The notes: generated by a model not told the origin, from the letters alone. A stretch of DNA of 64,000 nucleotides from Natrinema salinisoli (GCF_020405205.1 NZ_CP084469.1:3410001-3474000), one strand, 5' to 3'; shown: positions 9,140 through 18,502, counted from the stretch's first letter. Numbers and translations: made by a program.

Positions 9140-9336
9140 GGACGAACCAGGTTGCGCTCGAGTGACTCGCGGTTCGCGTCGACACTCGAGTTTGACCGGG
9201 GACGAACTCGAGTGATATGTCGGCGTTCGGTTACTGTTTTCTGAAAGTCAAATTCTGACTCGAGTAAATCCAAAACCACTGAGGAAGGTTTCATCGGTCG
9301 ATCTCAGGGAGAACCACTCTCTACCTTCCTACTGTA

Positions 9337-9354
9337 AAAATCACGAGAGATTTT
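9337..9354. terminator. Small AT-rich hairpin between convergent thiolase and acyl-CoA dehydrogenase genes
   Basis: AAAATC and GATTTT form a 6-base stem around a 6-base loop, between the convergent genes ending at 9139 and 9385. Position and T/A-rich arms fit a shared transcription end, but archaeal terminators are mainly T-runs, so this is tentative. Confidence 0.3.
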
Positions 9355-9384
9355 GCGACGTTATCGAGATTTGTCGACTGCAGT

Positions 9385-10524
9385 CTACAGGATCTGGTCG
9401 GCGATGATGTTCTTCTGGATCTCGCTGGTGCCCTCGTAGATCTTCGTGATGCGGGCGTCGCGGTAGTAGCGCTCGGCGGGGTAGTCCGTGACGTAGCCCG
9501 AGCCGCCGTGGACCTGAATACCCTCGTCGGCGACTTCGACCGAGATCTCGCTGGCGAAGTACTTCGCCATGCTCGAGTACTGCGCGGCGACGTCCTGGTT
9601 GTTCTGCTCGACCTGGGTCGCGGCGCGGTAGGTCAGCGAGCGGGCGGCCTCGACCTTGGTTGCCATCTCGGCGATCTTGTGCTGGATGGCCTGGAACTCC
9701 GAAATTTTCTGGTCGAACTGCTCGCGCTGGTTGGCGTACTCGATGGCGGCGTCGAGCGCGCCCTGGGCGGCACCGACGGCCTGCGCGGCGACGCTGGTGC
9801 GGCCGGAGGCGAAGAACTCCATCAGCTGGTAGAAGCCCTTGTCGACTTCCCCGATGACGTTCTTCTCGGGAACGCGGACGTCGTCGATGACGACCTCGGC
9901 GAGGTCGGAGGCGCGGATGCCCAGCTTGTTGGTGATCTTGTCCGTCGAAACGCCGTCGCGGTCCATCTCGACGAGGAACGCGGTGATACCGCGGTGACCC
10001 TCGTCGGGGCTGGTCTTGGCCATCAGGACGCCGACGTCCGCGACCGTCCCGTTGGTGATCCACATCTTGTTGCCGTTGAGGACGTACTCGTCGCCGTCCT
10101 TCTCGGCGACCGTCTCGATGCCGGCGACGTTCGAGCCGTGGGCGGGCTCGGAGATCATGGAACAGGAGGCCGTCTCGCCGTTGGCGATCTTGGGCAGCCA
10201 CTCCTCTTTCATCCACTCGTCGCCGAACTCGATGATCATGTCGGTGCCGAAGCCGGCGGAGCCGACCGCGGAGCCGATCCCGGGGTCGGCGCGCCAGAGT
10301 TCCTCGGTGACGATCGTCGAGGAGATCTTGTCCATCCCGGCGCCGTCGTACTCGATCGGGATGTTCGGCGCGACGAAGTCGTACTCGGCGGCCTTCTTGC
10401 GGAGGTCTTCGGGATACTTGTGCTCCCGGTCGTGCTCCTCGGCGACCGGCACCATCTCGTTTTCGCCGAATTCGCGGACGGCGTCACGGATCGCCTCGTG
10501 CTCGGCTGATAACTGGAATGCCAT
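9385..10524 (-). CDS. Acyl-CoA dehydrogenase (short/branched-chain type)
   Basis: A full-length 379-residue acyl-CoA dehydrogenase: N-terminal helical domain, FAD/substrate segment ASCSMISEPAHGSN and WITNGTVADV, and C-terminal helical domain with the flavin-binding GGSGYVTDYPAERYYRDARITKIYEGTSEIQ. Glu364 of YEGTSE is the expected catalytic base. It forms 2-enoyl-CoA and passes electrons to electron-transfer flavoprotein. The start is supported by homology beginning at MAFQLSAEHEAIRD, with a TTTGTAA-like box about 28 bases upstream. It follows an acyl-CoA synthetase on the same strand (149-base gap), suggesting that the acid activated there is its substrate. Confidence 0.93.
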   Translation of the reverse strand: MAFQLSAEHEAIRDAVREFGENEMVPVAEEHDREHKYPEDLRKKAAEYDFVAPNIPIEYDGAGMDKISSTIVTEELWRADPGIGSAVGSAGFGTDMIIEFGDEWMKEEWLPKIANGETASCSMISEPAHGSNVAGIETVAEKDGDEYVLNGNKMWITNGTVADVGVLMAKTSPDEGHRGITAFLVEMDRDGVSTDKITNKLGIRASDLAEVVIDDVRVPEKNVIGEVDKGFYQLMEFFASGRTSVAAQAVGAAQGALDAAIEYANQREQFDQKISEFQAIQHKIAEMATKVEAARSLTYRAATQVEQNNQDVAAQYSSMAKYFASEISVEVADEGIQVHGGSGYVTDYPAERYYRDARITKIYEGTSEIQKNIIADQIL

Positions 10525-10672
10525 GATTGTTTGCTAGGAGTCGTCTTACAAAGTAGCTTCGGATATGCTCGAAATTTGTTTTTGTTAACGTCCCGCTGAC
10601 GGTATATCGGCACTGGAAACGCGCCCGTTGCTCGAGCGCGGTCGGCGCGAACCCGGTCCGCCGAACCGGCGG

Positions 10673-12226
10673 TTACTCGTCCCGAAGCTCGAACTTCTGG
10701 ACCTTCCCGGTCGTCGTCCGCGGCAGCTCCTGCACGAACTCGACTTCGCGCGGGTGTTTGTACTCCGCGAGGTTCTCGAGGCAGTACTGTTTGATGTCTT
10801 CCGGCGTCGCTTCGGCGTCGGGCGTCGGGACGACGAAGGCCTTGACCGTCTCGCCGCGGCGGTCGTCGGGCACGCCGACGACGGCGGCGTCGGCGATGTC
10901 CTCGTGCTCGAAGAGGAGCTCCTCGACTTCCCGCGGGTAGACGTTGTAGCCGCCGGTGACGATCATGTGCTTCTCGCGGTCGACGACGTAGTAGAAGTCG
11001 TCCTCGTCCCAGTAGCCGATGTCGCCGGTGTGGAACCAGCGTTTGCCGCCGTCCTCGGTGAAGGCCTCCTCGTTGGCCTCGGGCAGGCCGTAGTACTCCT
11101 TCATCACGTTCGGCCCGTGGATGACGAGTTCGCCAGTGATCTCGTGGAGATCCGCTTCGTCCTCGTCGATCGGGCCTTCTTCGACTCGGGGAACCTCGTC
11201 GAAGTCCTCGTCGACGATCTTCGCCTCGACGCCCTCGAGGGGCTGGCCGATGCTCCCCTTCCGGCGCGCGTCGTCCGTGTTCGCGTGCGTGACCGGGCTC
11301 GTCTCGGTCAGGCCGTAGCCCTCGTTGAGCTGGACGCCCCAGAGCTCCTCGAACCGCTCGAGGACTTCGATCGGGAGACTCGAGCCCCCGGAGTTGGCGA
11401 ACCGGAGCGCCTCGAACTCGTAGCTCTCGGCGTCGGGCTGGTTGATCATGTCGTTGAACATCGCGGGGACGCCGAACATGATCGTGATGTCGTCGTCCTC
11501 GAGTTGCCCCATCACGGTCGGCGCGTCCCACTCGGGGACGGGGTAGTAGGTGCCGCCGCTGTACATCGCGCCGTTCATCACGACGGACATGCCGTAGATG
11601 TGAAACAGCGGGAGGGTGCCGATGAGTCGGTCGGAGGCCTGGAACCCGCCCGGCGGGACGTCGGCGTTGGCCCGCGTGGTAAAGGCGAGATTGTGGTGGG
11701 TCAACAGGACGCCCTTCGGCGTGCCGGTCGTCCCGGACGTGTAGGGCTGGACCGCGATGTCGTCGTCCGCGCGATCGACGACGTCCTTGGTGTCGGCAGC
11801 GAGGAAGTCGCTGAACTCCGTCGCGCCGTCGACGTCGGCCCCGACGCTGACGACCTGTTCGACGGCCGTGTCGTCCTGCACCTCGAGGACGTTCGGCACG
11901 AGGTCGGCCAGCGCGACGACCGCTTTCGCTCCGCTGTCGCCAAGCATGTGTTCGATTTCGCGGGCCTTGTACTGGGGATTCATCGGGACGATGATCCCGC
12001 CGGCGCGCAGGGTGCCGTAGAAGGCGGTGACGAACTGGGGCAGGTTCGGGAGATAGATCCCGACGCGGTCGCCCTCGCCGATGCCCCGATCCTCGAGGGC
12101 CTGGGCGAACTGGCCGGCCTGCTTCCAGAATTCGTCGTAGGTCAGTTCGGTTCCGTCGTACGCGATCGCGGCCGAGTCCGGGTTCGCGTCCACCGTCTCG
12201 GCGACGTCTGTCACGAGGTTTGTCAT
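10673..12226 (-). CDS. AMP-forming acyl-CoA synthetase (fatty-acid/carboxylate CoA ligase)
   Basis: A 517-residue member of the adenylate-forming superfamily. It shows the ATP loop YTSGTTGTPKGVLLTHHN, the A5 motif LNEGYGLTETSPV, the hinge region WFHTGDIGYWDEDDFYYVVDREKHMIVTGGYNVYPREVE and the C-terminal lysine in PRTTTGKVQKFELRDE. It activates a carboxylic acid to acyl-CoA with ATP and CoA. Chain length cannot be fixed from sequence, though it resembles medium/long-chain ligases. It sits between a TRAP importer and an acyl-CoA dehydrogenase on the same strand, so it probably activates the imported acid. A TTTTGT box about 33 bases before the ATG hints at a separate promoter. Confidence 0.9.
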   Translation of the reverse strand: MTNLVTDVAETVDANPDSAAIAYDGTELTYDEFWKQAGQFAQALEDRGIGEGDRVGIYLPNLPQFVTAFYGTLRAGGIIVPMNPQYKAREIEHMLGDSGAKAVVALADLVPNVLEVQDDTAVEQVVSVGADVDGATEFSDFLAADTKDVVDRADDDIAVQPYTSGTTGTPKGVLLTHHNLAFTTRANADVPPGGFQASDRLIGTLPLFHIYGMSVVMNGAMYSGGTYYPVPEWDAPTVMGQLEDDDITIMFGVPAMFNDMINQPDAESYEFEALRFANSGGSSLPIEVLERFEELWGVQLNEGYGLTETSPVTHANTDDARRKGSIGQPLEGVEAKIVDEDFDEVPRVEEGPIDEDEADLHEITGELVIHGPNVMKEYYGLPEANEEAFTEDGGKRWFHTGDIGYWDEDDFYYVVDREKHMIVTGGYNVYPREVEELLFEHEDIADAAVVGVPDDRRGETVKAFVVPTPDAEATPEDIKQYCLENLAEYKHPREVEFVQELPRTTTGKVQKFELRDE

Positions 12227-12357
12227 ACGTTGTGTAGGCGTCGTCTGAGGTCCACAAAAGGATTGTTACTCGTCGATCCCACGTCCTCGGGTCGTTCGCG
12301 AAACCCTCGCGAGTAGAATAGCCGTCTGACCCGGCCAACAGCCGGGTTACGTGGCCG

Positions 12358-14721
12358 TCAGTTCCCGTCTCCGGCGGAGGCCGCGAACGCGGACGGCAAC
12401 CGCTCGAAGTGGGCGAGCCCGAGACCGGTGAGGGCGAGGACCGCTGCGGCCACCTGCACCATCACCGCCATGCTGTCACCGACGGCGTAACTCATCGCCG
12501 GGGCGTACATCGCGGTGAACGCCAGCACGAGGTAGACGAACCGCTGGGGAAGACTGAGCACGTTTCGGCCGTCGTAGCCGATCGTGACGGCCGTCAGCGC
12601 GACGACCCCGACGAACACGGCGAACGTGGCGACCGGCGTGGCGGTCAGCGACCAGTTCACGAGACTGTCGTTTGCGACCAGCGCGAACGGGATGAGGAAT
12701 CCGGCGGCACCGATACGGAGCGCCTGTTTGGCGGACGTCATGAACGCGCTGTCGGCGATCCGCGAGCCGACGGCCACGGCCACCGCGACGGGTGGCGTGA
12801 TGGCCGACAGCATCGCGAAGTAGAACACGAACAGGTGGGCCGTGATCTCGCTGACGCCAAGGTCCTGCAGCGGCGCAGTCAGGAGCGTCGCGACCAGGAT
12901 GTAGGCCGCCGGGGTCGGCATCCCCAGCCCGAACAGGATGCTCGTGATCATCGCCAACAGGAGGACGACCAGGAGGACGCCGCCGCCCAGCGCCACCATT
13001 CGGACGCTGATGACGGAGGTGAGCCCGGTCTGGGTGAGCATGGAGATGATGAGCCCCATCGCGGCCAGGACGCCCACGAGGGGTGCCATGTCCAGCGCGC
13101 CCCGCTTGAACCCCTTGAACGTCGTGTAGCCCGTCCGGAGCAGCGCCACGGCGCTCGCTGTACCGAAATTCGCCGTCTCATCGCCGGTTTCGTCGGTGGT
13201 CCGACCGAACTGGTCGGGAAACAGTCGCCGCCCGACGAGCAGTAACTGGTCGCGGACGAACATCGTCGCGACGATGGTGATCACGGTGTAGAGCCCCGCG
13301 GCCATCGGCGAGAGTTCCATGACGACGAGCGTGTACAACAGGACTGCCATCGGGATGCCGAAGTGGCCGCCGTCGAAGAACCGCACCAGCGCACCGACGA
13401 ACTCTCTCAAGGCCGCCTTCAGGTTATCAGTGACCACGACCGCCTGTAGCAGGCGGGCGACGACGAGGACCGCGGCGGCGACGACTGCCGAGGGAAGCAG
13501 CCCGAGCGAGAGGATCGACTGTCCCGCGTAGAACGTTCCGCACAGGACGGCGAAGTACAGTACCGTGAGCAACGTGCTCGCGCTGAACAGCGAGCCGAGG
13601 ATCCCGCCCTCGTTGACGTCCTCGGTGACCCAGCCGAAGCGCAACACGGCGAACTGGACGGCGATGCCGGCGCTGAAGTAGAACAGCAGGGCCGGGATGA
13701 GCGCCGCGCGGATGATCTCGACGTAGGAGACGCCGATGATGTCCGCCATCAGGAAGGCGGCCACGCCCATGACCGGGGGCATGATCTGCCCGCCCGAGGA
13801 GGCGACGCTCTCGATGGCCGCCGCGTAGTCGGAGCGGACGCCCTGGCGCTTCATCATCGGGATGGTGAACGACCCGGTCGTCGCGGTGTTAGCCGCGGCG
13901 CTGCCGGTGATCGACCCCATCGCCATGCTCGAAATGACGGCGACGTGGACGACGCCGCTCCGGAGGTTGTTCCCGATCTTCTGGCCGGCACCGAGGATGA
14001 CGTCCAGCGCGCCGTAGGCGCGGGCCAGCCCCGCGAACATGATGAAGATGGCGACCCAGGTGGCACCGACTTCCATGATGAAGCTGAACACGCCGGAGAT
14101 GCGGACCGCACCGAAGGTCACGACGTCCGTCAGGGTAAAGCCGGGGTGGGAGAGGAAGCCGGGCATCGATTCCCCGAACAGGGCGTACAACACTGACGTC
14201 AGTGCGACGAGCGAGATCGACCACCCGTACGCGCGACGCGTCGCGTCGATGGTCAATCCGATGAGGACGAGGCCGACGTAGAGGTCCGTGTTGGTGAAGC
14301 CGAACACGATGGCCTCGCGGGACAGCCGAAAGTACGCCGTATACACGTAGTAGCCCGTTCCCAGCCCCGCGACGGCGGCGATGAGACAGACGAGGGAGTC
14401 GACCCGTCTGACGAATGCGTACTGCCGGGTACTCAACAAGCGCGTGAAGGCGGACCTCGCGCTCTCGTCGGTAGGGTTCTCGATCAGTGTCAGTGCCTGT
14501 GAGAGGTAGTAGAGGCTGATCCCGACGCCGAAGAAGGCGACTGCGAATCTCGTTCGGACGATCGGCCGGTCGTACGCGAAAAAGATCGTTCCGAGGGTCA
14601 GTCCGATGGCCATCCCGGTGATGAGAAAGACCAGCACCTGTTCGACTGCCGGGCGGCGACGGAAGTCGTCGAGGGCCTCTCGAGGGCGTGGTACCTCCGT
14701 GTCAGTTGCAGTTTCGCTCAT
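12358..14721 (-). CDS. Fused TRAP transporter permease (DctQ-DctM, 4TM/12TM type)
   Basis: A 787-residue very hydrophobic membrane protein with many predicted helices. It matches the fused TRAP permeases that pair with TAXI binding proteins: a small DctQ-like part of about 4 helices (VEQVLVFLITGMAIGLTLGTIFFAYD onwards) joined to the large DctM part with NTATTGSFTIPMMKR, GGQIMPPVMGVAAFLMAD, FGLGMPTPAAYILVATLL and SAITPPVAVAVAVGSR. It imports organic anions driven by an ion gradient. The gene starts 60 bases after the end of the TAXI binding-protein gene on the same strand, so the two form an operon. Confidence 0.93.
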   Translation of the reverse strand: MSETATDTEVPRPREALDDFRRRPAVEQVLVFLITGMAIGLTLGTIFFAYDRPIVRTRFAVAFFGVGISLYYLSQALTLIENPTDESARSAFTRLLSTRQYAFVRRVDSLVCLIAAVAGLGTGYYVYTAYFRLSREAIVFGFTNTDLYVGLVLIGLTIDATRRAYGWSISLVALTSVLYALFGESMPGFLSHPGFTLTDVVTFGAVRISGVFSFIMEVGATWVAIFIMFAGLARAYGALDVILGAGQKIGNNLRSGVVHVAVISSMAMGSITGSAAANTATTGSFTIPMMKRQGVRSDYAAAIESVASSGGQIMPPVMGVAAFLMADIIGVSYVEIIRAALIPALLFYFSAGIAVQFAVLRFGWVTEDVNEGGILGSLFSASTLLTVLYFAVLCGTFYAGQSILSLGLLPSAVVAAAVLVVARLLQAVVVTDNLKAALREFVGALVRFFDGGHFGIPMAVLLYTLVVMELSPMAAGLYTVITIVATMFVRDQLLLVGRRLFPDQFGRTTDETGDETANFGTASAVALLRTGYTTFKGFKRGALDMAPLVGVLAAMGLIISMLTQTGLTSVISVRMVALGGGVLLVVLLLAMITSILFGLGMPTPAAYILVATLLTAPLQDLGVSEITAHLFVFYFAMLSAITPPVAVAVAVGSRIADSAFMTSAKQALRIGAAGFLIPFALVANDSLVNWSLTATPVATFAVFVGVVALTAVTIGYDGRNVLSLPQRFVYLVLAFTAMYAPAMSYAVGDSMAVMVQVAAAVLALTGLGLAHFERLPSAFAASAGDGN

Positions 14722-14781
14722 GGTTGTGTATCGCAGTTAGGAGTGTTCAGTGATACCGTCGAACGGGGTCGATCGGGGGTG

Positions 14782-15840
14782 TTACTCTCCGATTTCGTAG
14801 TCGTCGTTCCAGACGCCCTTGTCCTGGTAGAACTCCGCGGCGGCGGGGTGGAACGGGATGGTCGTGTAGCCGTTCGTCGTCCAGTGTTCGCCCTCGGCCA
14901 TCGGGCCGAGCAGGGCGTTCGACTCGCTCAGTCCCTCGCGTTGCTCCCAGAGCGTCTCCAGGAACGCCGTGAGGGTCTCGTCGCTGAAGTCGTCGCGGAC
15001 GACGAAGTTGTACGACAGCCCCGGCGTGTGCAGCGTGTCCGGCGCGTAGGCGTAGTTCTCCAGCCCGGTCGTGTCGACCGAGTTCATGATGATCGCGGGG
15101 TCGTCCTCGAGTTCCGAGACGACGTCGTCGGACCACTGAAGCAGCCGCAGGTCGACCGTTCCCTTCATCTGCTGGAGCCATCCGGGCTCGACGCTGCCGT
15201 TGATGAACGTCCCGGCGCCGGCGTCGAGACGACCCTCGCTCATCGCACTGCCTTGCTCGCCATAGTCGAGGCTGATTCGGTCGTAGTCCTCCGTGACGAA
15301 GCTCAGCGCGTACTCGAGCATCTCGGCGGTCCCGGACCCGCTCGGCGTCGGCGAGATGCTGTCGCCCGATCCGATGTCGGAGACGTTCGTCCAGCCGTCG
15401 TTTGCGCTACAGAGGAACCACGCGAGGTCGTACAGATGGAAGGCCTGTTGGGGCTGGTAGCTCAGGTCGGTAAAGGGATCTTCCTCGTTCGCGATCTTGC
15501 TCGCCGTCCAGTTCTGAATGTAGGAAATGTCGGCGTCGTCGCTTCCGAGACGGCCGATGTTGGCGTTGGTGCCCTCGCTCGGACGGGCCTGCACGTCGAG
15601 ATCGGAGTTCTGCGTAACCGCGTTGGCGATGACCTGACTCATGGAGTACGCCGCGGTCGTTTCCGTCGACGTGGTCATGATCATCTCGCCGTCCTCTCCG
15701 GGAACCGAACCGCCGGTTCCGTTGCCGTTACCGTTACCGGACGTTCCGGAGTTTTCGAAACAGCCGGCCAGTGCTGTGAGACCAATTGCGCCGGCAGTCC
15801 CCTTCAGGAACGTTCGCCGGCGACTTCCGTCGTCGCTCAT
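14782..15840 (-). CDS. TAXI-family TRAP transporter solute-binding lipoprotein
   Basis: A 352-residue periplasmic-type binding protein. It starts with a twin-arginine lipoprotein signal: SRRRTFLKGTAGAIGLTALAGC, with the lipobox cysteine at the end, then a Ser/Gly/Asn-rich linker. The mature part has TAXI-family features (MSQVIANAVT, EGTNANIGRLGSDDADISYIQNWTA, SISPTPSGSGTAEMLEYAL). It captures an organic acid for the fused permease encoded next. An ATG 39 bases upstream is in frame, but the start at 15838-15840 puts the twin arginine near the N-terminus and has an AAGATAAT-like box about 26 bases upstream. Ligand unknown; TAXI proteins are often linked to glutamate or other C4-C6 acids. Confidence 0.9.
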   Translation of the reverse strand: MSDDGSRRRTFLKGTAGAIGLTALAGCFENSGTSGNGNGNGTGGSVPGEDGEMIMTTSTETTAAYSMSQVIANAVTQNSDLDVQARPSEGTNANIGRLGSDDADISYIQNWTASKIANEEDPFTDLSYQPQQAFHLYDLAWFLCSANDGWTNVSDIGSGDSISPTPSGSGTAEMLEYALSFVTEDYDRISLDYGEQGSAMSEGRLDAGAGTFINGSVEPGWLQQMKGTVDLRLLQWSDDVVSELEDDPAIIMNSVDTTGLENYAYAPDTLHTPGLSYNFVVRDDFSDETLTAFLETLWEQREGLSESNALLGPMAEGEHWTTNGYTTIPFHPAAAEFYQDKGVWNDDYEIGE

Positions 15841-16230
15841 ATTTCCAGACACGGGAACTTCATTATCTTTCCGGGTCATAAACTCTTCGCTCTTAGAAAC
15901 GAGTTGCTAATTTCACCACGGAGGGGACGGGAAATACAAGGGGCCGTTCTCTAGTGAATTCTCTCGCGTTCATGCGGACGAGCACTTTCGACTGTGGTGC
16001 CGGATCGGTTTTGTCGTTCTGCTCTGATGAGACTCGGGAGTTCCTCGACGACCCGTGGCTATCCGCAGGTGTACGCCGATCTTTGCGAGCAGCACGTTCG
16101 TCAGCACTGTAACTGAGAGGTCCGATCGGGTCTCGAGCGCGCTTCAGACGGGGAACCCGATACGATTTGTCGATTGTCACGTGATACTCCGTACCGCAAT
16201 ACCTATTGTGCCTTTTCCCTAGGATTAGGT
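15841..16230. other. Divergent control region between TRAP binding protein and glutaryl-CoA dehydrogenase
   Basis: This 390-base stretch separates the two divergent starts. It holds a TATA-like AAAGATAAT on the minus strand (about 15862-15870) for the TRAP operon and the palindrome at 16197-16208 for the dehydrogenase. A 95-codon minus-strand frame at 15893-16180 is basic and unlike haloarchaeal proteins, so I do not call it a gene. Confidence 0.5.
16197..16208 (+). promoter_or_regulatory. TATA region/palindrome of glutaryl-CoA dehydrogenase promoter
   Basis: CAATACCTATTG is an inverted repeat (CAATA, two bases, TATTG) lying 23-34 bases before the ATG at 16231. The CTATTG half occupies the position expected for a TATA box of a leaderless gene, so a repressor bound here would block initiation. 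The IclR protein encoded just downstream is a candidate; a looser CAAT-N9-ATTG occurs at 17482-17498 before its own gene. Binding is inference. Confidence 0.35.
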
Positions 16231-17394
16231 ATGCTGGATTTCGTTCAGCTCGAGGAGGACCTCGACCAGGAAGAGCGGATGATCCGGGACACGGCCCGGG
16301 AGTTCGTCGAAGAGCACGTCAAACCCGACATCGGTGACCACTTCGAGGCGGGGACCTTCCCGAAGGAGCTCATCCCGAAGATGGGAGAAATGGGCTTTTA
16401 CGCTCCGAATCTCGAGGGGTACGGATCGCCCAACGTGTCGGAAACGGCCTACGGACTCCTGATGCAGGAACTCGAGGCCGGCGACTCGGGGCTGCGCTCG
16501 ATGGCGTCGGTTCAGGGCGCCCTCGTTATGTATCCCATACACGCGTACGGGAGCGAGGAGCAGAAAGAGGAGTGGCTGCCGGCGATGGGCGAGGGCGAGG
16601 CGATCGGCTGCTTCGGGCTGACGGAACCCGAACACGGTTCGAACCCGTCCGCGATGGAGACCCGGGCCGAGGCGGACGGCGACGGTTACGTGCTGAACGG
16701 TTCGAAGACGTGGATCACGAACTCGCCGATCGCGGACGTCGCGATCGTCTGGGCGCGCGACAAGTCGGCCGAGGACGACCCGGTTCGCGGCTTCCTCGTC
16801 GAAACCGACCGCGACGGCATCACGACCAACAAGATCGACGACAAGCTCTCCCTGCGCGCCTCGATCACGGGCGAGATCGGCCTGAATAACGTCCACGTCC
16901 CCGAGGAGAACGTTCTCCCCGGCGTCGAGGGAATGAAAGGGCCGCTGTCCTGTCTCACGCAGGCCCGCTACGGCATCGCCTGGGGTGCGGTCGGTGCCGC
17001 TCGAGACTGCTTCGAGGAGGCGCGCCAGTACGCGAAAGACCGCGACCAGTTCGGCGGCCCGATCGGCCGGTTCCAGCTCCAACAGCGCAAGCTCGCGGAG
17101 ATGGGCACGCAGATCACGCTGGCCCAGCTGCTCGCCTACCGGCTCGCCGAACTCAAGGAACGCGGCGACATGCGACCGCAGCACGTCTCGATGTCGAAGC
17201 GGAACAACGTCCGCATGGCTCGGAATCAGTCCCGCATCGCCCGCGAGATGCTCGGCGGGAACGGCATCACCACCGACTACTCGCCGATGCGCCACATGGC
17301 CAACCTCGAGACGGTCTACACGTACGAGGGCACGCACGACATCCACACCCTCGTCCTCGGCGAGGAGTTCACCGGCATCCAGGCCTACCAGTAG
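16231..17394 (+). CDS. gcdH: Glutaryl-CoA dehydrogenase (acyl-CoA dehydrogenase family)
   Basis: A 387-residue acyl-CoA dehydrogenase carrying glutaryl-CoA dehydrogenase signatures. Arg89 lies in GLRSMASVQGALVMYPI, equivalent to the arginine that binds the distal carboxylate in the human enzyme, and the C-terminus reads TYEGTHDIHTLVLGEEFTGIQAYQ with catalytic Glu366. It oxidises and decarboxylates glutaryl-CoA to crotonyl-CoA and CO2, using electron-transfer flavoprotein. The frame is open upstream, but the ATG at 16231 fits the family N-terminus and promoter spacing. Neighbours suit this: TRAP importer, CoA ligase, hydroxyacyl-CoA dehydrogenase and thiolase would carry crotonyl-CoA on to acetyl-CoA. 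Some relatives act on other acyl-CoAs. Confidence 0.85.
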   Translation: MLDFVQLEEDLDQEERMIRDTAREFVEEHVKPDIGDHFEAGTFPKELIPKMGEMGFYAPNLEGYGSPNVSETAYGLLMQELEAGDSGLRSMASVQGALVMYPIHAYGSEEQKEEWLPAMGEGEAIGCFGLTEPEHGSNPSAMETRAEADGDGYVLNGSKTWITNSPIADVAIVWARDKSAEDDPVRGFLVETDRDGITTNKIDDKLSLRASITGEIGLNNVHVPEENVLPGVEGMKGPLSCLTQARYGIAWGAVGAARDCFEEARQYAKDRDQFGGPIGRFQLQQRKLAEMGTQITLAQLLAYRLAELKERGDMRPQHVSMSKRNNVRMARNQSRIAREMLGGNGITTDYSPMRHMANLETVYTYEGTHDIHTLVLGEEFTGIQAYQ

Positions 17395-17524
17395 CGACGG
17401 ATCCGGCGGTTCGGTTTCTCTCTCGTTTCGATTCGCGTTCGAATACGGGGACGACTATCCCGTCCGACAAGCTATCCGTTTCAATATCCGGAACATTGAT
17501 TGCGCCGTGCGAATAGCATCGGAT

Positions 17525-18295
17525 ATGGATACGAATCGAGACGAGACCGCAGCCGACGACGTGGGCGTCTCGACGACGCGAAAGACTTTCGCACTCCTCG
17601 AGGCGCTCAAAGACGAGGAAGGTGTCACGATAGCGGACCTCACCGAGCGGACGGACCTCCCGAAGAGTACCGTCTATCGGCACCTGCAGACGCTCACCGA
17701 TCTCGGGTACGTGATCGAACGCGACGGGAACTACTACGTCGGGTTTCGCTTCGTCGAGCTCGGTGAGCAGGCTCGGTCCCGGAGAGTGGGATACACGGCT
17801 GCCAAGCGCGCGGTGTTCGAACTCGGTCAGGAGACGGACGAACGTGCGGTGTTCATCGTCGAAGAGGACGACGAGGCCGTCTACGTCCACCGCTACGGGA
17901 GTCTCACGAACACGATGATCGGTCACCGACGACCCCTCCACTCGATGGCGGCGGGCAAGGTCGTTCTCGCAGAGCGGGACGACGACGGCGTCTCCCGTTA
18001 TATCGAGGAGGTAGGCCTCGAGGCGATCACGCCGAACACGATCACCGACCCCGACGCGCTGTTCGCGGAACTCGAACAGGTCCGCGACCGGGGGTACGCG
18101 GTGAACAACCAGGAGCACATGGAAGGACTTCGCGGCGTCTCCGTGCCCGTTTATACCCCCGACGAGGACTTCCTCGGGTCGCTGAGCGTCTTCGGGCCGA
18201 CCAGCCGATTCACCGACGATTACGTTCACGACGAGCTCCCGACCCGACTTCGAGACAAGGCGGGCGAAATCAGGGTCACGCTCGCGTACGGCTGA
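17525..18295 (+). CDS. IclR-family transcriptional regulator
   Basis: A 256-residue regulator with an N-terminal winged helix (TRKTFALLEALKDEEGVTIADLTERTDLPKSTVYRHLQTLTDLGYV) and the C-terminal IclR ligand-binding domain (HRRPLHSMAAGKVVLAE, RGYAVNNQEHMEGLRGVSVPVYTPD, GSLSVFGPTSRF). Such proteins sense small organic acids or aromatic metabolites and control catabolic operons. The gene lies 130 bases after glutaryl-CoA dehydrogenase on the same strand, and the TRAP/CoA-ligase run starts divergently nearby, so these are the obvious targets. The frame extends far upstream inside the dehydrogenase gene, but only the part from ATG 17525 is IclR-like. Confidence 0.92.
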   Translation: MDTNRDETAADDVGVSTTRKTFALLEALKDEEGVTIADLTERTDLPKSTVYRHLQTLTDLGYVIERDGNYYVGFRFVELGEQARSRRVGYTAAKRAVFELGQETDERAVFIVEEDDEAVYVHRYGSLTNTMIGHRRPLHSMAAGKVVLAERDDDGVSRYIEEVGLEAITPNTITDPDALFAELEQVRDRGYAVNNQEHMEGLRGVSVPVYTPDEDFLGSLSVFGPTSRFTDDYVHDELPTRLRDKAGEIRVTLAYG

Positions 18296-18483
18296 CGACG
18301 CCGACGAACCGTGACTTCCGGTCCGGATTCCCGGACCTCGGAACTGATCACGGGGGCTCGCCCAGCGATCGGGGACCGGATCTCGGCGGTCCGCGTTTCA
18401 CTCGTCGAAACGTCGGCCGGATCGGATGATCTTTTCGAGCGAGTCGGCCTCATCGCTCGTCATGTGTCCCGCTATTCGGACCT

Positions 18484-18502
18484 ATTCGTTCGACCAACGA
18501 AT
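18484..18502 (+). promoter_or_regulatory. Inverted repeat upstream of rdfA, distal copy
   Basis: ATTCGTT and AACGAAT form perfect 7-base arms around a 5-base spacer. It shares the GTT-N5-AAC core with a second dyad at 18534-18548, with centres 48 bases apart, so the pair could bind one regulator. Inferred from symmetry only. Confidence 0.35.

Noticed and set aside
15893-16180. 95-codon minus-strand frame in the TRAP/GCDH gap
   Set aside because: Basic composition and no similarity; it overlaps the promoter palindromes region.
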